Assembly (NCBI GenBank): GCA_030789695.1
Contig: CM061142.1
Coordinates: forward strand, 159,583,391-159,647,390
Reading direction: 5' to 3'
Length of the DNA stretch: 64,000 nt
Origin: Scilla litardierei
Taxonomy: Eukaryota; Streptophyta; Magnoliopsida; Asparagales; Asparagaceae
The notes under the pieces are model-generated. The model was not told the origin of the DNA. It saw only the letters and a list, made by a program, of their open reading frames with translations, and ran no database searches. A program made the translations under genes and the position numbers. This document shows positions 31,080-40,928 of the stretch, one piece after another; position 1 is the stretch's first letter; each line of letters opens with the position of its first letter.

Positions 31080-32814
31080 TGACGTGCATTTATATTTCAT
31101 ATATTCACGCACGTTTTCTTTTGTGTTTCTCCGTATTTTCCGCCGTCTTTTATTCGTTTTCTCGTATTTTCTCGTTTTCTTTCACTTTTCTTTGTTTCCC
31201 CATGTTTGCAGGAGATTGACCACGTAGGGGACGTTTAACGATGATATCCCAAGTCCCCGGAGCAACGGGAGAAGTCACGCGTGATCCAGGGGGTCAAACG
31301 TCGAAGAATTCATCTTTCAGCCCCTCACCCGGTCGGTTGGTTATCTCCAACCGATCGGGTGATGCACGCGTGCACCACCCGGTCTCTGTCGCAGCTCGCA
31401 AAGAAGTCACCCGACCGGTTCGCAGACCGGTTCAGCGGGGGCTGTTCTCTGTTTTCTCGAGCAAAATGCCAACCGATCGGGTGACTCTCACCCGATCGGT
31501 TCATCTGTAGCCGAAGATGAAGAGCTGAAGACACGGGCGCCAAACCGATCGCTTCACCCGACGGCTCCAAGATCCAACCGGTCGCTCCAGAACTCACCCG
31601 ACCGGTTCATGTGATCGGGTGAAAGCTCGACGTTTTCTGTTATTATTTTGTAACGGATCAACCGATCGGTTGACTTGTCAACCGATCGGGTGACGTTTTT
31701 TCTGCGGGTTTGGACCCGAACCATTAGGGTTTCGAAGTGGGGTTATAAATACTCGAAGTTGGCCGACTGAAAGGGGATCCCCTGGAGTTTTTAGGGCTTG
31801 CTGCCCCCCTTCTCTTGGGAGTTCTAGGTTAGTTTTAGATTAGGTCTTTTGTTCAATAAGTCTTGTATTGGATTGACGATTCACTCAAGATAAGTATTTT
31901 CCTCTCTTTTTCTCCATTGTTTGTATTGTGTTTATTTTGCTTGATGGTGAAAGTTTATATGTCTTTTGTGTTGTTTGTTTTTATGTTATTCATCATGGAG
32001 TAGTTTTGATGAACCCTAATACGGGTTAGGGTAGGATTGATGCTTGGAAATTTACATTAGACTTGGTTGCATGGCACGTGTTCGATGAAATGCGTCAATG
32101 GGGATTTCTAGCAATCTGGGTCCAATTCGTATGGCAACACACTAGATGTGTTGGGGATTGGGGTCCGGTGCTTGTCCTGTCAAGATCCGCTTCGATGTAT
32201 TGCTAGAAATCACATTCGACCTATTTGGCCATTAGGGTTACGCGGGGGCGTTTCATTGTCATTGGCGGGAGAAAGACCGCCTCTGACCGTCGGGCCAAGG
32301 GGGAATAAACTTGGCGGTTGACCCCCTAGCCACAGCTCACACCCCTAGCGTTGACATCGAGTCCTAGCGCGCGGGAGCGGCTTGGACGAAGTGTTGGGAG
32401 TTATCATTGTGGCCTTAATGCTCCCGGTTGCGGAAGGTGTTAATGGACATGGGAATGCCCACCGTCCGGAACCGGGTAGGCCTAGCGTGCTTGGTACCGA
32501 CCGGAATATCGGGCCATGGACGCTAGGTACCACCTTTTGGGGCAATGTCTCACCCTGGATCAAGTCAAATGCCAAGTGTCATGAGTGCTCTAGCCTGTGT
32601 TAGCGGGGATTCACGTAGTGTCTTTTTATTTATTTCTTTTATTTCTACACTTCCACCCACATCATCCGCGTAGCTAGCAAACGACCTAGGTGAGGCTAGT
32701 AGCCACTCAAGCCATCCACCTCCCTGTGTTCGATATACCCGCACCCTACACTAACCGTGCACTTGCGGTAAAACGACACCGCACCCATACCGTGAACCTC
32801 GGGGGCGCCGGTCA
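31080..32814 (+). repeat. 3' LTR of compact gypsy element
   Basis: Near-identical to 25945-27680, including the palindrome array and TATA box. Ends GGTCA at 32814 with TSD GAAAG after it. Confidence 0.9.
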
Positions 32815-32819
32815 GAAAG

Positions 32820-33315
32820 CCCAAGAATCAACTATTAAAGTATGTGCATAACAGGCGACTGTAGAACAAAACACAGTCGACTATTTTTAGACAGGCGACT
32901 GTAAATCGTTCAGCAGTCGACTGTTGAAAACATAAATTGCACATGCTTGGGAAAATTGAATTGGAGTCAAAGGAAAGATGATCTAATGTATTCCTATGAC
33001 TGAAATGAAGATGTGTGTGCGCTCCAACAAAGTTCTACTTCTAAGCTACATACTAGAATAGAAAAAGAAGATTACATTAGTAGATCTCTCTTTTCTATCC
33101 AACGTTTGAGCTTGAAATCTTATAGGAGCTTCAATCACCATCTTTGATCATCCAATCCACTTTCCTTGCTTTCATTGATCTTTGAGTGTCATCCATTGCT
33201 AATTGATCTTCATGAAATGCTTAGGCAATGGATTAACTGCAAATAGGGGATTAGTCACAAGTATTTATGTTTTCTCATCATTAACACCAAGTAGGGAGAA
33301 GTCCAATACTCAACA
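32820..33315 (-). repeat. Copia 5' LTR, segment 3 (U3 start)
   Basis: Completes the copia LTR after the compact element, matching 11985-12490. It has three or four further palindrome copies, then ends at CTCAACA (33315), which is TGTTGAG on the element strand. Confidence 0.87.
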
Positions 33316-33445
33316 TAAATCGCCTTTGTTGTGCGACCGCTTCTTCGTCGAATTGGGGGAGAAGGTCTCTCCTCACATTTCGGAGTTCGGAGGGGCCTCC
33401 CGCCTGAGTTGGTCTCGCTTGCCTGGAAACAGTCCATTCCTCCAT
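33316..33445 (-). pseudogene. gag: Tat-like gypsy gag, N-terminal fragment
   Basis: ATG at 33445 opens MEEWTVSRQARPTQAG and continues LRNVRRDLLPQFDEEAVAQ up to the copia LTR. It lies about 270 bp after the PBS at 33716-33733, where gag of a minus-strand gypsy should begin. The plus-strand reading of the same bases is also open but has no LTR-element context, so I treat it as the shadow. Its continuation is probably at 1-266. Confidence 0.45.
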
Positions 33446-33715
33446 AATCTTAGTAAAGTTCTAAAAACTCTGGTAGACGCCAAGGGCTGCGTCCTGAATG
33501 ACTACGGCCGACCCCTCAAGGAGGTAGATTCATTGGGGGAGTTCTTCAGGGAGAATGAGGCTCTGTGGCCAAGGACGGCCTCAGAGTGTCATTGATCAGT
33601 GTCTCAAGTCATCCCGTCCTTCTCGGAGGTGGTGGGGGTGTGACGTCTGGTGACTTACCATGGAGGGAATTGCAGCGAAGATGTGTGGAGCCTGACATGG
33701 GTGTAACCCTTGATT
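33446..33715 (-). other. Leader of the Tat-like element
   Basis: Between PBS and gag; no gene on either strand that I can support. The plus-strand frame through 33595 is open but lacks family motifs. Confidence 0.5.
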
Positions 33716-33733
33716 CCCATAGACGACGCCAAT
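33716..33733 (-). promoter_or_regulatory. Primer-binding site of Tat-like gypsy element
   Basis: The minus strand reads ATTGGCGTCGTCTATGGG immediately after the LTR end TGCAACA. This resembles the TTGGCGCCGTCTGTGGG site common in plant Tat-type gypsy elements. Confidence 0.7.
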
Positions 33734-34765
33734 TGTTGCAGGTCAAGTCCACCTGACAATGATATTTATAGTTAATGGAAATTACGGGTATAATGCTTAC
33801 AAGTATTGGGTTGATGGCGAGGTTAGCACGACTCGGAACACGCTTCGGGGGTGAAGGATCCAAGGTCGCCTAAAGGTCACCCAAGGTCATCGTCTCCTAG
33901 CAGCTGAGGCGAGCTTCCTGCGACAATAACAACTCGTCAGAATGGCGGGGCTGGCTGTCAGCCTATAGCCTCTCCGATGCTTAAGTGAGTGGGTGACTTG
34001 AAATGAGTGTGTCGGACATGCTTGGCGATCTTAAGGTAGATCGGCGAAGCGTGGCGAGCTTATGAGGAAGGCACAGATATATGGGAGATATCCGACCTTG
34101 AATATTGGGAAAGAATTAGAGATTTTAGCTGACCAACCCCCTCTATAGAGGCAGGATGGGGGTATTTATATGGCTGAGAGTCAGTTGCTCGTCGTCCTAT
34201 CAGTTGTTGAGTCAGCTTAGGTGGAGGAGAAGTGATAGGTCGACAGGGCATGTCAGAGATATTTTACGCATTAATAGGTGTCAGATGGTGTCAGATGCAT
34301 TATTGAGATACGAGGGGCGGCATCAGTTCTCGACCTTAACCTCTGGCATTAATGGAGGGTAGGTGGCCCTACGTCACCCTGTCGGAGATATTTATGCTAG
34401 CTCTCCCTTGGGGAGAGTCAAGCTCGGTGACCAAGCTCGGTGCCTTCGGACCGTCTGATCGTGCTTCCTGTTGGAGAGTAGGCAAGCTTCTTCCTGGCAT
34501 GACGAGCTTATCGATCGAGTGGGCAAGCTTCTTTAGTTGACCCTGAGGGCAAGCTTGTCGCATGGCGAGGCGAGCTTCCCTAGATAGAGGTGATCTTCCA
34601 TTCGGGCTAGTACCACTTTCGGATGGTCGGAGAGCTGTCCACTTGGGCTTTCAGTGTATGTGGGCCTCAATTACATGGGTCGACCTTAAGGCCATAACAG
34701 AGCCTATGACTAGGTTCGATTCTAGTGCACTTAATATAGGATGGGTCTTAGTTGGGACCCCGCCA
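33734..34765 (-). repeat. 5' LTR of Tat-like gypsy element
   Basis: In element orientation it begins TGGCGGGGTCCC at 34765 and ends TGCAACA at 33734. The TATA box ATATAAATA is at 34171-34163. The left end is fixed by the PBS. The right end is the nearest TG...CA boundary, and the copia accessory ORF resumes beyond it. No confirmed TSD, because the other LTR is outside the window. Confidence 0.65.
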
Positions 34766-35071
34766 AGAATCCCGTCGAAGAAGAAGGTAAAGAAGAAGAA
34801 GAAGAAGAAGAAGAATAATAATAAGCTGAAGAAAGAGAACCCATGGAGCTAGGACAATCTTCATCCTCTATGGAGATTCCTCCATACATGCTTGCTTATC
34901 AAAAAGCCATATGTGCTAGGCTTGAAAAGATGGAACTTCAAGTGAGCAACGTTAGAGAGGATTTGATCTTTAAAGATGGAAAAACTGAAGGAAACAATGG
35001 CCCAAAGGCTTGACATCACGGATGCTTTGTTTGAAGAAGTCAAAGAAGAGCTTGTCGAAATCAAGAAGTAA
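34766..35071 (+). pseudogene. Accessory ORF remnant of copia element
   Basis: Starts with a Lys-rich run encoded by an (AAG)n tract (34774-34825). A second segment follows from 34843: MELGQSSSSMEIPPYM, AYQKAICARLEKMELQVSN, VREDLIF. A one-base slip near 34975 gives MEKLKETMAQRLDI, LFEEVKEELVEIKK and TAA (35069-35071). The product is a basic segment plus coiled coil. Position after pol and before the PPT matches the accessory ORF at 13364-13881. Function not recognised. Confidence 0.5.
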
Positions 35072-35787
35072 ATACGTCGTGGATGAACGTCATCAAAGAA
35101 TCACTTTATATGGTTATGGACTTTACTTTGTGTGAACTTTATGTTTGTATGACTCTTTAAACAATTTGGGTTGTAATATTTTGTGTTTGACATCTATGTC
35201 ACCTTGGTGTGTGACATTGTAGAACTCTATGTTGTTTTCTCACAAATTTTGCTTTTTGTGTGAGAAAATGATATTTGCTAATTATGTTTGAATTTCATTC
35301 TCTATGCTTATATCTATCTGAAATGTTCGAGATTCATATGCTTGAAGAAATTTACGTTTGGAATTAAAGATTGCAAATCCTTTATTTGCTAAATCCCAAT
35401 ACCATGGATATTGTGTGGCTCATTGTAAGAAAACATACGAGGATATTGAGACCTTTTATTATTTTGAAACATCAAGTGAATGTTCTATTTCATGCAAAAT
35501 TATCACACTTGGTTTCATTGAGTTTAATGTTATGATTTTTTTTCATTTTTTTCAAGTATGTTTTTCTCATGTCACATTTTTCGAAAGGAAAATTAGATTT
35601 TTTTGATGTGACAATGGGGAGAAAATAATACGAAACATGAAACATGCATATTTCTGCTTATTGCTAACCAGCCTTGATACAAGGGGAGTAACTTCTCCAT
35701 AGCAATCCTGCATCTCTGCAATGTGAGCATAAGTTATTTTGGTTGTCACAGTCTATTTTCCATATTTTAATCATTTGTTGTCATAAT
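35072..35787. other. Copia 3' noncoding region
   Basis: AT-rich, between the accessory ORF and the PPT; no gene or RNA recognised. Confidence 0.6.
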
Positions 35788-35801
35788 AAAAAAGGGGAGA
35801 G
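35788..35801 (+). promoter_or_regulatory. Copia polypurine tract
   Basis: AAAAAAGGGGAGAG directly before TGTTGGGATA of the LTR. Confidence 0.8.
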
Positions 35802-37441
35802 TGTTGGGATATTGAGACCCACCCCAGTAGATTTTGATAGTGTGCACAAGTGATATGTGTACTAATATGTTTAATTTAAGTGTATATAGATATTAATGGA
35901 TTATTTTATACCCATGAAGATTATGCGCATTATAAAACTAAATGAAGGACTTAGAAGCCACGATAGGTGGTCTACCTTCGAGCCAATAAATGAAGCTTAT
36001 GATGGCTTAACCATATGAAGCATATGAAGACTTAAGATCAAGACAAGATGGCTCAAGTCAAAGATCGAAGAACGAGAGCAAGTGATGTGTGTATAAGTGA
36101 GTTATATACTAAGAATGTAAACGCCAAAGTATATTTCATACACACACACACAAAATTCTTGGAAAAATAGTTTTTAAATATACTATATCATATAATACTT
36201 TGATATAATTTTTATAAATTATTTTTCAAGTATTTTCTAGTAGAAAAAATCCAGTATCAAGAAATAGCCGACTATGTGGCTCAGATAGCCGATTATTGTT
36301 AGTCAAATTTTGCCTACAACTCTCTTTAAAATAATAGCCAAATATTATTGAACATAGCTTCTATCTGGGTAAGATAGCCGGCTATTCCCCAGAATAGCCA
36401 ACTATCTGGGTCAACCCTTGACAGATTTAGCAATTGAGCTTGATTTTTGATAGCCGTTAACCAACCGTTGGAGAAGACTTTTTGAGCTGATTTTGTGCGG
36501 ATTTTATGCTATTTCTTCTCTATAAATAGCTAGAAATTCAGAGGTTTTTGCAACAATCAAATTCATATTATTCAAAATCTCTTCTTTGTTCAAAAATGCT
36601 CAAGCTCTCAAACGTTCTTCATATTTTCAAAAAAGCTACTGATTTTAATTCTTTTGTAATTAATTCTTAGTTATTTTTATTTGATTATTTTTAGCATTTA
36701 CGACTTGAATTGATCTCCAAACGCTTATAGCTTTTGCATATTGAGGTTTATATTTCAAGCTCTCTTTTTTAATCTTTATGTTATTAAATTCACTCTTTTT
36801 CAAAGATTAAAAACTTGACTATTGATTTCTAAATCCCAAGTGCATATTTTAGAGAATCAATTTTCAAGAACAAGTCTTTTGATCAAATTTTGCTAATCTA
36901 TATCATTGTATTAGATCAAAGAATTTTCTGATTTCTTAAGCCACATTTACACTTAAATACTTTTGGCTTTAGGAAATCTTGTACTCATTTTCAGATATGT
37001 TGTAAAGCCTTTGAAGAAGACTTGGTGTTTGTAATTCCTTTGTGAAGGGAATGTGTTGTTGGAAAATCCTATGTAACTAGGTGTGTCGGTTCGAAATTCC
37101 TAGCGAGAGAAGCTAGGTGATTTTATTGTAGTTTGTAATAGTAGATTAAATCCCAAGCGAGGTCAAGGACTGAATGTACCCAGGGCGGGGAACCAGGATA
37201 AATTGTTGTGTTGCACTATGCATCTACTTTCTCTCTCTCTCTCTAATTTTTTTGTTTGTAACATTTATTTCTGCTGTAACTCATAATTTTCACAATCATA
37301 TAATACTGTATTGATTAAGTACATTTGTGGTAACTCTCATTTGATACTTAGGTAACAAAGTTAGAAGGATTTTAATTGACGCGAATAATTGTATTATTTG
37401 TTACCAACCATATTCAACCCCCTTTCTAGTGATGTCTACCA
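35802..37441 (+). repeat. Copia 3' LTR
   Basis: Starts TGTTGGGATATTG and ends TCTACCA. U3 holds a small array of ATAGCCGACTAT / ATAGCCGGCTAT palindromes (36260-36420), followed by the TATA box TATAAATA at 36521-36528. A (CT)n run lies near 37228-37242. Confidence 0.8.
36260..36420. repeat. ATAGCCGGCTAT palindrome array in U3
   Basis: About six copies of ATAGCCGGCTAT or variants (near 36266, 36286, 36340, 36374, 36391) lie about 100 bp upstream of the TATA box. The layout is the same as in the other LTRs, with an unrelated motif. Confidence 0.7.
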
Positions 37442-38346
37442 TCCTTGGGATCCAATAGGTACGTTAGATGGAGGGACAAGGAACCATGATTTTGACATTG
37501 GATATCAATGAAGTTCCTTGGCCAAATGGTGATGCGAAGGTATGATTTCTTATTTGAGCTTATTGCTTACCTTCATAGAATATTTTGGTGTGCTTCTTTT
37601 AATTTTTGGTGTGCTTTTTCATTTTTTCTTGAGTGTAATTTTCTTTTTCTTTTTTCCTTGTGTGTTCTTTTTGGTGTGTTAGAAAATTAGAAAATGAAAA
37701 AATGATGAAAACGTGAAATTTCAAAAAGAAAAAAATTGAAAAATTGAAAAATATAAAAAATTGAGCTTAGTGGATACCTTTCTTTTGTTCATTTGAAAAA
37801 GTAACTTTGGATGAAAATCATATTATGTATAGAATTCTAGTTTTATTTTCTTGACTATGTTTGCATAATTGACTTTATGAATAGTTAAGACATGTTCGAT
37901 AACGAATAACTAGATTTCTACATTTTCACCTTACACTTTCACGGTATTATTTGTTATGGCTTATATGGTGTTGTTTTCATGAATATTGGAAAGTGGGTGA
38001 AGGTGGATTAAAAATACAAAGTATGTTACTTGATGGGATATGTAGTGTCATGCCTTGGATGAGAAACAAAGCTCATGAAAAATAAAATACGTTGAAAAGA
38101 AAAATAAAAATCATATGAAAAGAAAAAGAAAAGAGTTTCGTATGTAAAATGGATACGATCCATGGCTATGATACAACCCACGGATATCCAACTCATGCTA
38201 TAGATTCATATCTTTTTTAGTTTGGTGTTATGTCCGTCAAGTAATGCCACCCCTCATCTAAGAGTCCTTCTAGGCTATGTATGGGTGTTGGTATCTTGAA
38301 CTCATGTCTTATGAGGTGGGGAAAAACAATCCTTGTAGAAGTTCAT
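37442..38346. other. Unassigned AT-rich region
   Basis: No gene recognised. A-rich and T-rich low complexity at 37590-37760 and 38080-38140 resembles the 3' noncoding part of Athila-like elements, but no diagnostic motif is present. Confidence 0.5.
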
Positions 38347-38603
38347 AAAAATTTGGAAAGTGTTGGGGTGAAATCCGAAACGCCTTGGGATCAATGCGGA
38401 AACCAACCTTAATAAACTGATCAGGAATATAGAGCTAGCAAAAATCTAATCCTAATGACCCAACAAAATTCCCAAATGACATTGCAATAGAAAGTAGCAA
38501 ACGAATCACAGCAACAAATAAATCAATCACAGACACAAGAGAATTTACCCTGGTTCGGTTGTAAACAACCTACATCCAGCAATCCAATCCGAGACGATTC
38601 CAC
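38347..38603 (-). repeat. Truncated copia-like LTR end
   Basis: On the minus strand it contains GGTTGTTTACAACCGAACCA and GGGTAAATTCTCTTGTG, then ends CACCCCAACA at 38347. This is typical of copia U5. No PBS follows, so it would be a 3' LTR end. It is cut at 38603 by the chromovirus array. Confidence 0.5.
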
Positions 38604-38711
38604 TGTGACTTAATCAGAATAACAATAAGAATTATAGAAAGTCCAATAAAAAAAATTCAACGCCGTGCCTTGGGCTAAGAGTCTGATCTGTTTTGTTTCC
38701 TGTGTCAATAG

Positions 38712-39843
38712 ATGGCTGGGAGACGGAATGCCCGTGGTGGTGGTGGTGTGCCCCCTCGTGACCAGGAGCCGGACCGAGAGCCCACCACCGGGGAGATGAT
38801 GAGGATGATGCATCAGATGATGCAGGTGCAGCAAGGAATTCTACAGACTGTCCGGAATGTTCCGCCTGCTCGTGCAGCACCGGCTGTCCAGGCTGCCCCT
38901 CGCTTCGAGCCTGGAGCGGAGCAATTTCGGGAGCTGGGTCCCGCTTACTTCGATGGGACCGAGGGACCCCTGGCTGCAGATGAGTGGACCAGGAACATGG
39001 AAGATAATCTGAAGATGTCAAAGGTCGACCCGACTGGATGGGTTGATCTGGCAAAGCGGCAGCTGAAGGACAACGCGCGGAACTGGTGGGATGCCGAGGA
39101 GGAGTTGTTGGAGGAGCCGATTTCTTGGGCTACCTTCAAGTCCAGGTTTGATGAGGAATATTTTCCTAAGGCCGCCAGGAGGGAGATGGCTCAGCATTTC
39201 ATTGACTTGAAGCAGGGGAATTTGACGGTGGATCAGTACCACCAGGAATTTACGAGGCTGAGTCGTTTTGCACCAAAGATGGTGCAGGATGCTGAGGAGA
39301 GAGCCCAGAGGTTTCTGCAGGGGCTTTCGTTGGATCTGCAGAGCTATGTCACTTCTTCTGATGCGGAGACTTACCAGAAGGTTCTGATTACGACGAAGAG
39401 GCAGGAGAGGATTGTGAATCAGAAGAGGGGACAGATTTCTGGCACTGGGAAGAGGCCTATGGAGCAGGCCAGAGCAGTGGTGAGACCGGGGCACGGGCCC
39501 AACCAGCCTGTGCAGTTCAAGAGGCCCGGAGGACCTTCTACTTTGAAGACTTGCAATTTCTGTGGCAAGACGGGGCATATCAAGGATCAGTGCCGGAAGA
39601 TGCTGGGGCAGTGTTTAGTTTGTGGTGATCCTGCGCACACCATGAAGGATTGCCCGAGGTCGAAGCAGCCGTGGAGGGCACCTGTTGCAGCTCAGCCGTT
39701 GCAGTAGAGGGCACATGTTCCTGCTGGTCGTGGAGCACCTCTCGTTCCGCAGAGGCAGGCGTTTCAGCAGGCTGTCCGGCCAAGACGACAGGCGTTTTTG
39801 ATGACTGCTGCTGAGACCGAGGCGCTGGATGAGGTTATCGCAG
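38712..39843 (+). pseudogene. gag: Chromovirus gag, copy 1 (C-terminal nonsense codon)
   Basis: ATG at 38712 (MAGRRNARGGGGVPP). Retrotrans_gag domain at about residues 75-190 (GPLAADEWTRNMEDNLKM, AKRQLKDNARNWWD, WATFKSRFDEEYFPKAARRE, FIDLKQGNLTVDQYHQEFTR). Two CCHC knuckles: CNFCGKTGHIKDQC and CLVCGDPAHTMKDC, about residues 287-315. TAG at 39705-39707 replaces the CAG present in copy 2, losing about 45 codons; the original frame runs on to a 5' splice site at 39844. The protein would still contain capsid and nucleocapsid. Confidence 0.85.
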
Positions 39844-39957
39844 GTAACTTTCTATCTAGCTGTTTTTTTTCTTAGTCCGGTTGGTTGTTAGATTTGATTA
39901 GTTGTTTGCATATGATTGTTTGCTAGAATAGAATTTGATTGTTAGACTGTCTGTTAG
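39844..39957 (+). other. Putative intron at gag/protease junction, copy 1
   Basis: GTAACT...TCTGTTAG, 114 bp, T-rich, with in-frame stops. Removing it joins GTT-ATC-GCA-G to GT-GTG-ATC and yields EVIAGVILVCAFPARVLFDSGAS across the join, the continuous gag-protease order known in chromoviruses. An identical intron lies at 45381-45494. Unspliced RNA instead ends gag shortly inside the intron. Confidence 0.65.
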
Positions 39958-40882
39958 GTGTGATCTTGGTTTGCGCTTTTCCTGCACGAGTTCTCTTCGA
40001 CTCTGGTGCATCCATGTGTATCATTTCTCGGAGCTTCGTGGAGAGGCATTCCTTGTCGACTTCCTCTCTTCCCCAGAGTTGGAACATCGTCACAGGGAAT
40101 GGTGTGATTTCGGTGCATCTGGGTGCAATTTCTGCCCGTTGGTGGTCTGTGGACACGAGCTGTATGCTGACTTTATTGTCCACGACATCATCAACTACGA
40201 TGCGGTGCTTGGGATGGATTGGCTTGCGAGCTTCTACGCTACGATCGACTGTCGGAGGAAGAAGGTGGTGTTTGAGATTCCTGGACATCCAGTGTTTGAG
40301 TTCAGCCGTGGTAGCAGTTCGCTTGGTCCGGTCAGGTTTCGGGCCAAGCCGGTGGAAGCTGTGGATGTTGTGAGGAACATCCGGGAGAAGCTAAGGATTG
40401 CGCAGGACCGTTTCAAGCATTGGGCAGATGCTAAATGGAGGCCTCTGGAGTTTCAGCCTGGAGACCATGTTTTTCTAAATATTTCTCCGAATCGCGGAGT
40501 TATCCGATTTGGAAAGAGAGGCAAGCTGAGTCCGAGGTACATTGGGCCGTTTGACGTCCTGGAGAGAGTTGGAGCTGTGGCTTATCGCTTGGCATTGCCA
40601 CAGTCACTGGAGGGAGTTCACGACGTATTTCACGTATCTCAGTTACGTCGATACGTCAGTGATCCGGCCCATGCTGTTGATTTCTCAGAGATCACGGTTC
40701 GTCCGGATCTTACCTATGACCAGCAGCCAGTTGAGATTTTGGACCGACGGCAGAAGCAGTTGAGAAATAAGACCGTCGACCTGGTTAGAGTGCAGTGGCG
40801 GCATGGTTCACCTGGGGAGTCTACCTGGGAGCATGAGGAAGACATGAGAGATCGCTTCCCGCATTTGTTTCCTGAGCATTAG
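39958..40882 (+). pseudogene. Protease fused to integrase C-terminus/chromodomain, copy 1
   Basis: Protease active site VLFDSGASMCIISRSF, then a one-base loss near 40119 (GCATCTGGG against GCATCGTGGG in copy 2) shifts the frame. After it: DAVLGMDWLASFYATIDC, FEIPGHPVFEFSRGSSS, then an abrupt in-frame jump to the integrase C-terminus (IREKLRIAQDRFKHWADAK, FQPGDHVFLNISP, GKLSPRYIGPFDVLERVG, GVHDVFHVSQLRRYV) and the chromodomain (PVEILDRRQKQLRNKTVDLV, VQWRHGSPGESTWEHEEDM). Stop at 40880-40882. RT, RNase H and the IN catalytic core are deleted. Confidence 0.82.
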
Positions 40883-40915
40883 TAGATGTAGATTCCGAGG
40901 GCGGAATCTTTTCTT

Positions 40916-40928
40916 AAGGTGGGTAGGA
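40916..40928 (+). promoter_or_regulatory. Chromovirus polypurine tract
   Basis: AAGGTGGGTAGGA directly before the LTR start TGTAACGGCC; identical at 46454-46466. Confidence 0.75.

Larger units (their letters stand above)
25945..32814 (+). mobile_element. Compact non-autonomous gypsy element, complete with TSD
   Basis: Bounded by TGACGTGC and GCCGGTCA, with TSD GAAAG on both sides (25940-25944, 32815-32819). The two LTRs (about 1735 bp) differ at only about 15 positions by eye, under one percent, so this is among the youngest insertions here. The PBS is of the Athila/Tat type and the PPT is AGCTTGGGGGATTT. The 3.4-kb internal region carries a single 452-codon ORF and no protease, reverse transcriptase or integrase. 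It is inserted antisense to the copia host. Confidence 0.92.
267..33315 (-). mobile_element. Ty1/copia (SIRE/Maximus-like) retrotransposon, nested host of three insertions
   Basis: This is the element into which the whole left half of the window is nested. In element orientation (minus): 5' LTR (33315 to 20317, interrupted twice), PBS TGGTATCGGAGC complementary to initiator tRNA-Met (20316-20305), gag, protease, integrase, reverse transcriptase, RNase H (20290-14827), accessory ORF (13881-13364), PPT (12508-12491) and 3' LTR (12490-267, interrupted once). The domain order PR-IN-RT-RH defines copia. A long gag with a C-terminal coiled-coil extension, plus an extra ORF after pol, fits SIRE/Maximus. 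LTRs start TGTTGAG and the left copy ends TTCCTCA. The flanking 5-mers do not match, so no TSD is recognised. With insertions removed, the LTRs are about 1.9 kb. Confidence 0.85.
34766..37441 (+). mobile_element. 3' end of a plus-strand copia element (SIRE/Maximus-like)
   Basis: Contains an accessory ORF, noncoding region, PPT and a complete LTR. The 5' part is cut off by the Tat-like LTR at 34765, so that element probably inserted here (inference). The LTR end TTCAACCCCCTTTCTAG matches the TTCAACCCCCCTTCTAG end of the other copia, indicating the same lineage. Confidence 0.7.

Noticed and set aside
33203..33595. 130-codon plus-strand ORF across the copia LTR border
   Set aside because: It starts within the LTR and crosses into the flank, so it cannot be an original gene; the minus strand has the gag start expected after the PBS.
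34562..34852. Plus-strand ORF with a poly-lysine end
   Set aside because: It starts inside the Tat-like LTR and runs through the LTR border into an (AAG)n tract. Only the part beyond 34765 may derive from the copia accessory ORF.
39018..39578. 186-codon minus-strand ORF (and 44378-45115)
   Set aside because: Antisense to the chromovirus gag; Leu/Pro-rich product with no family motifs.
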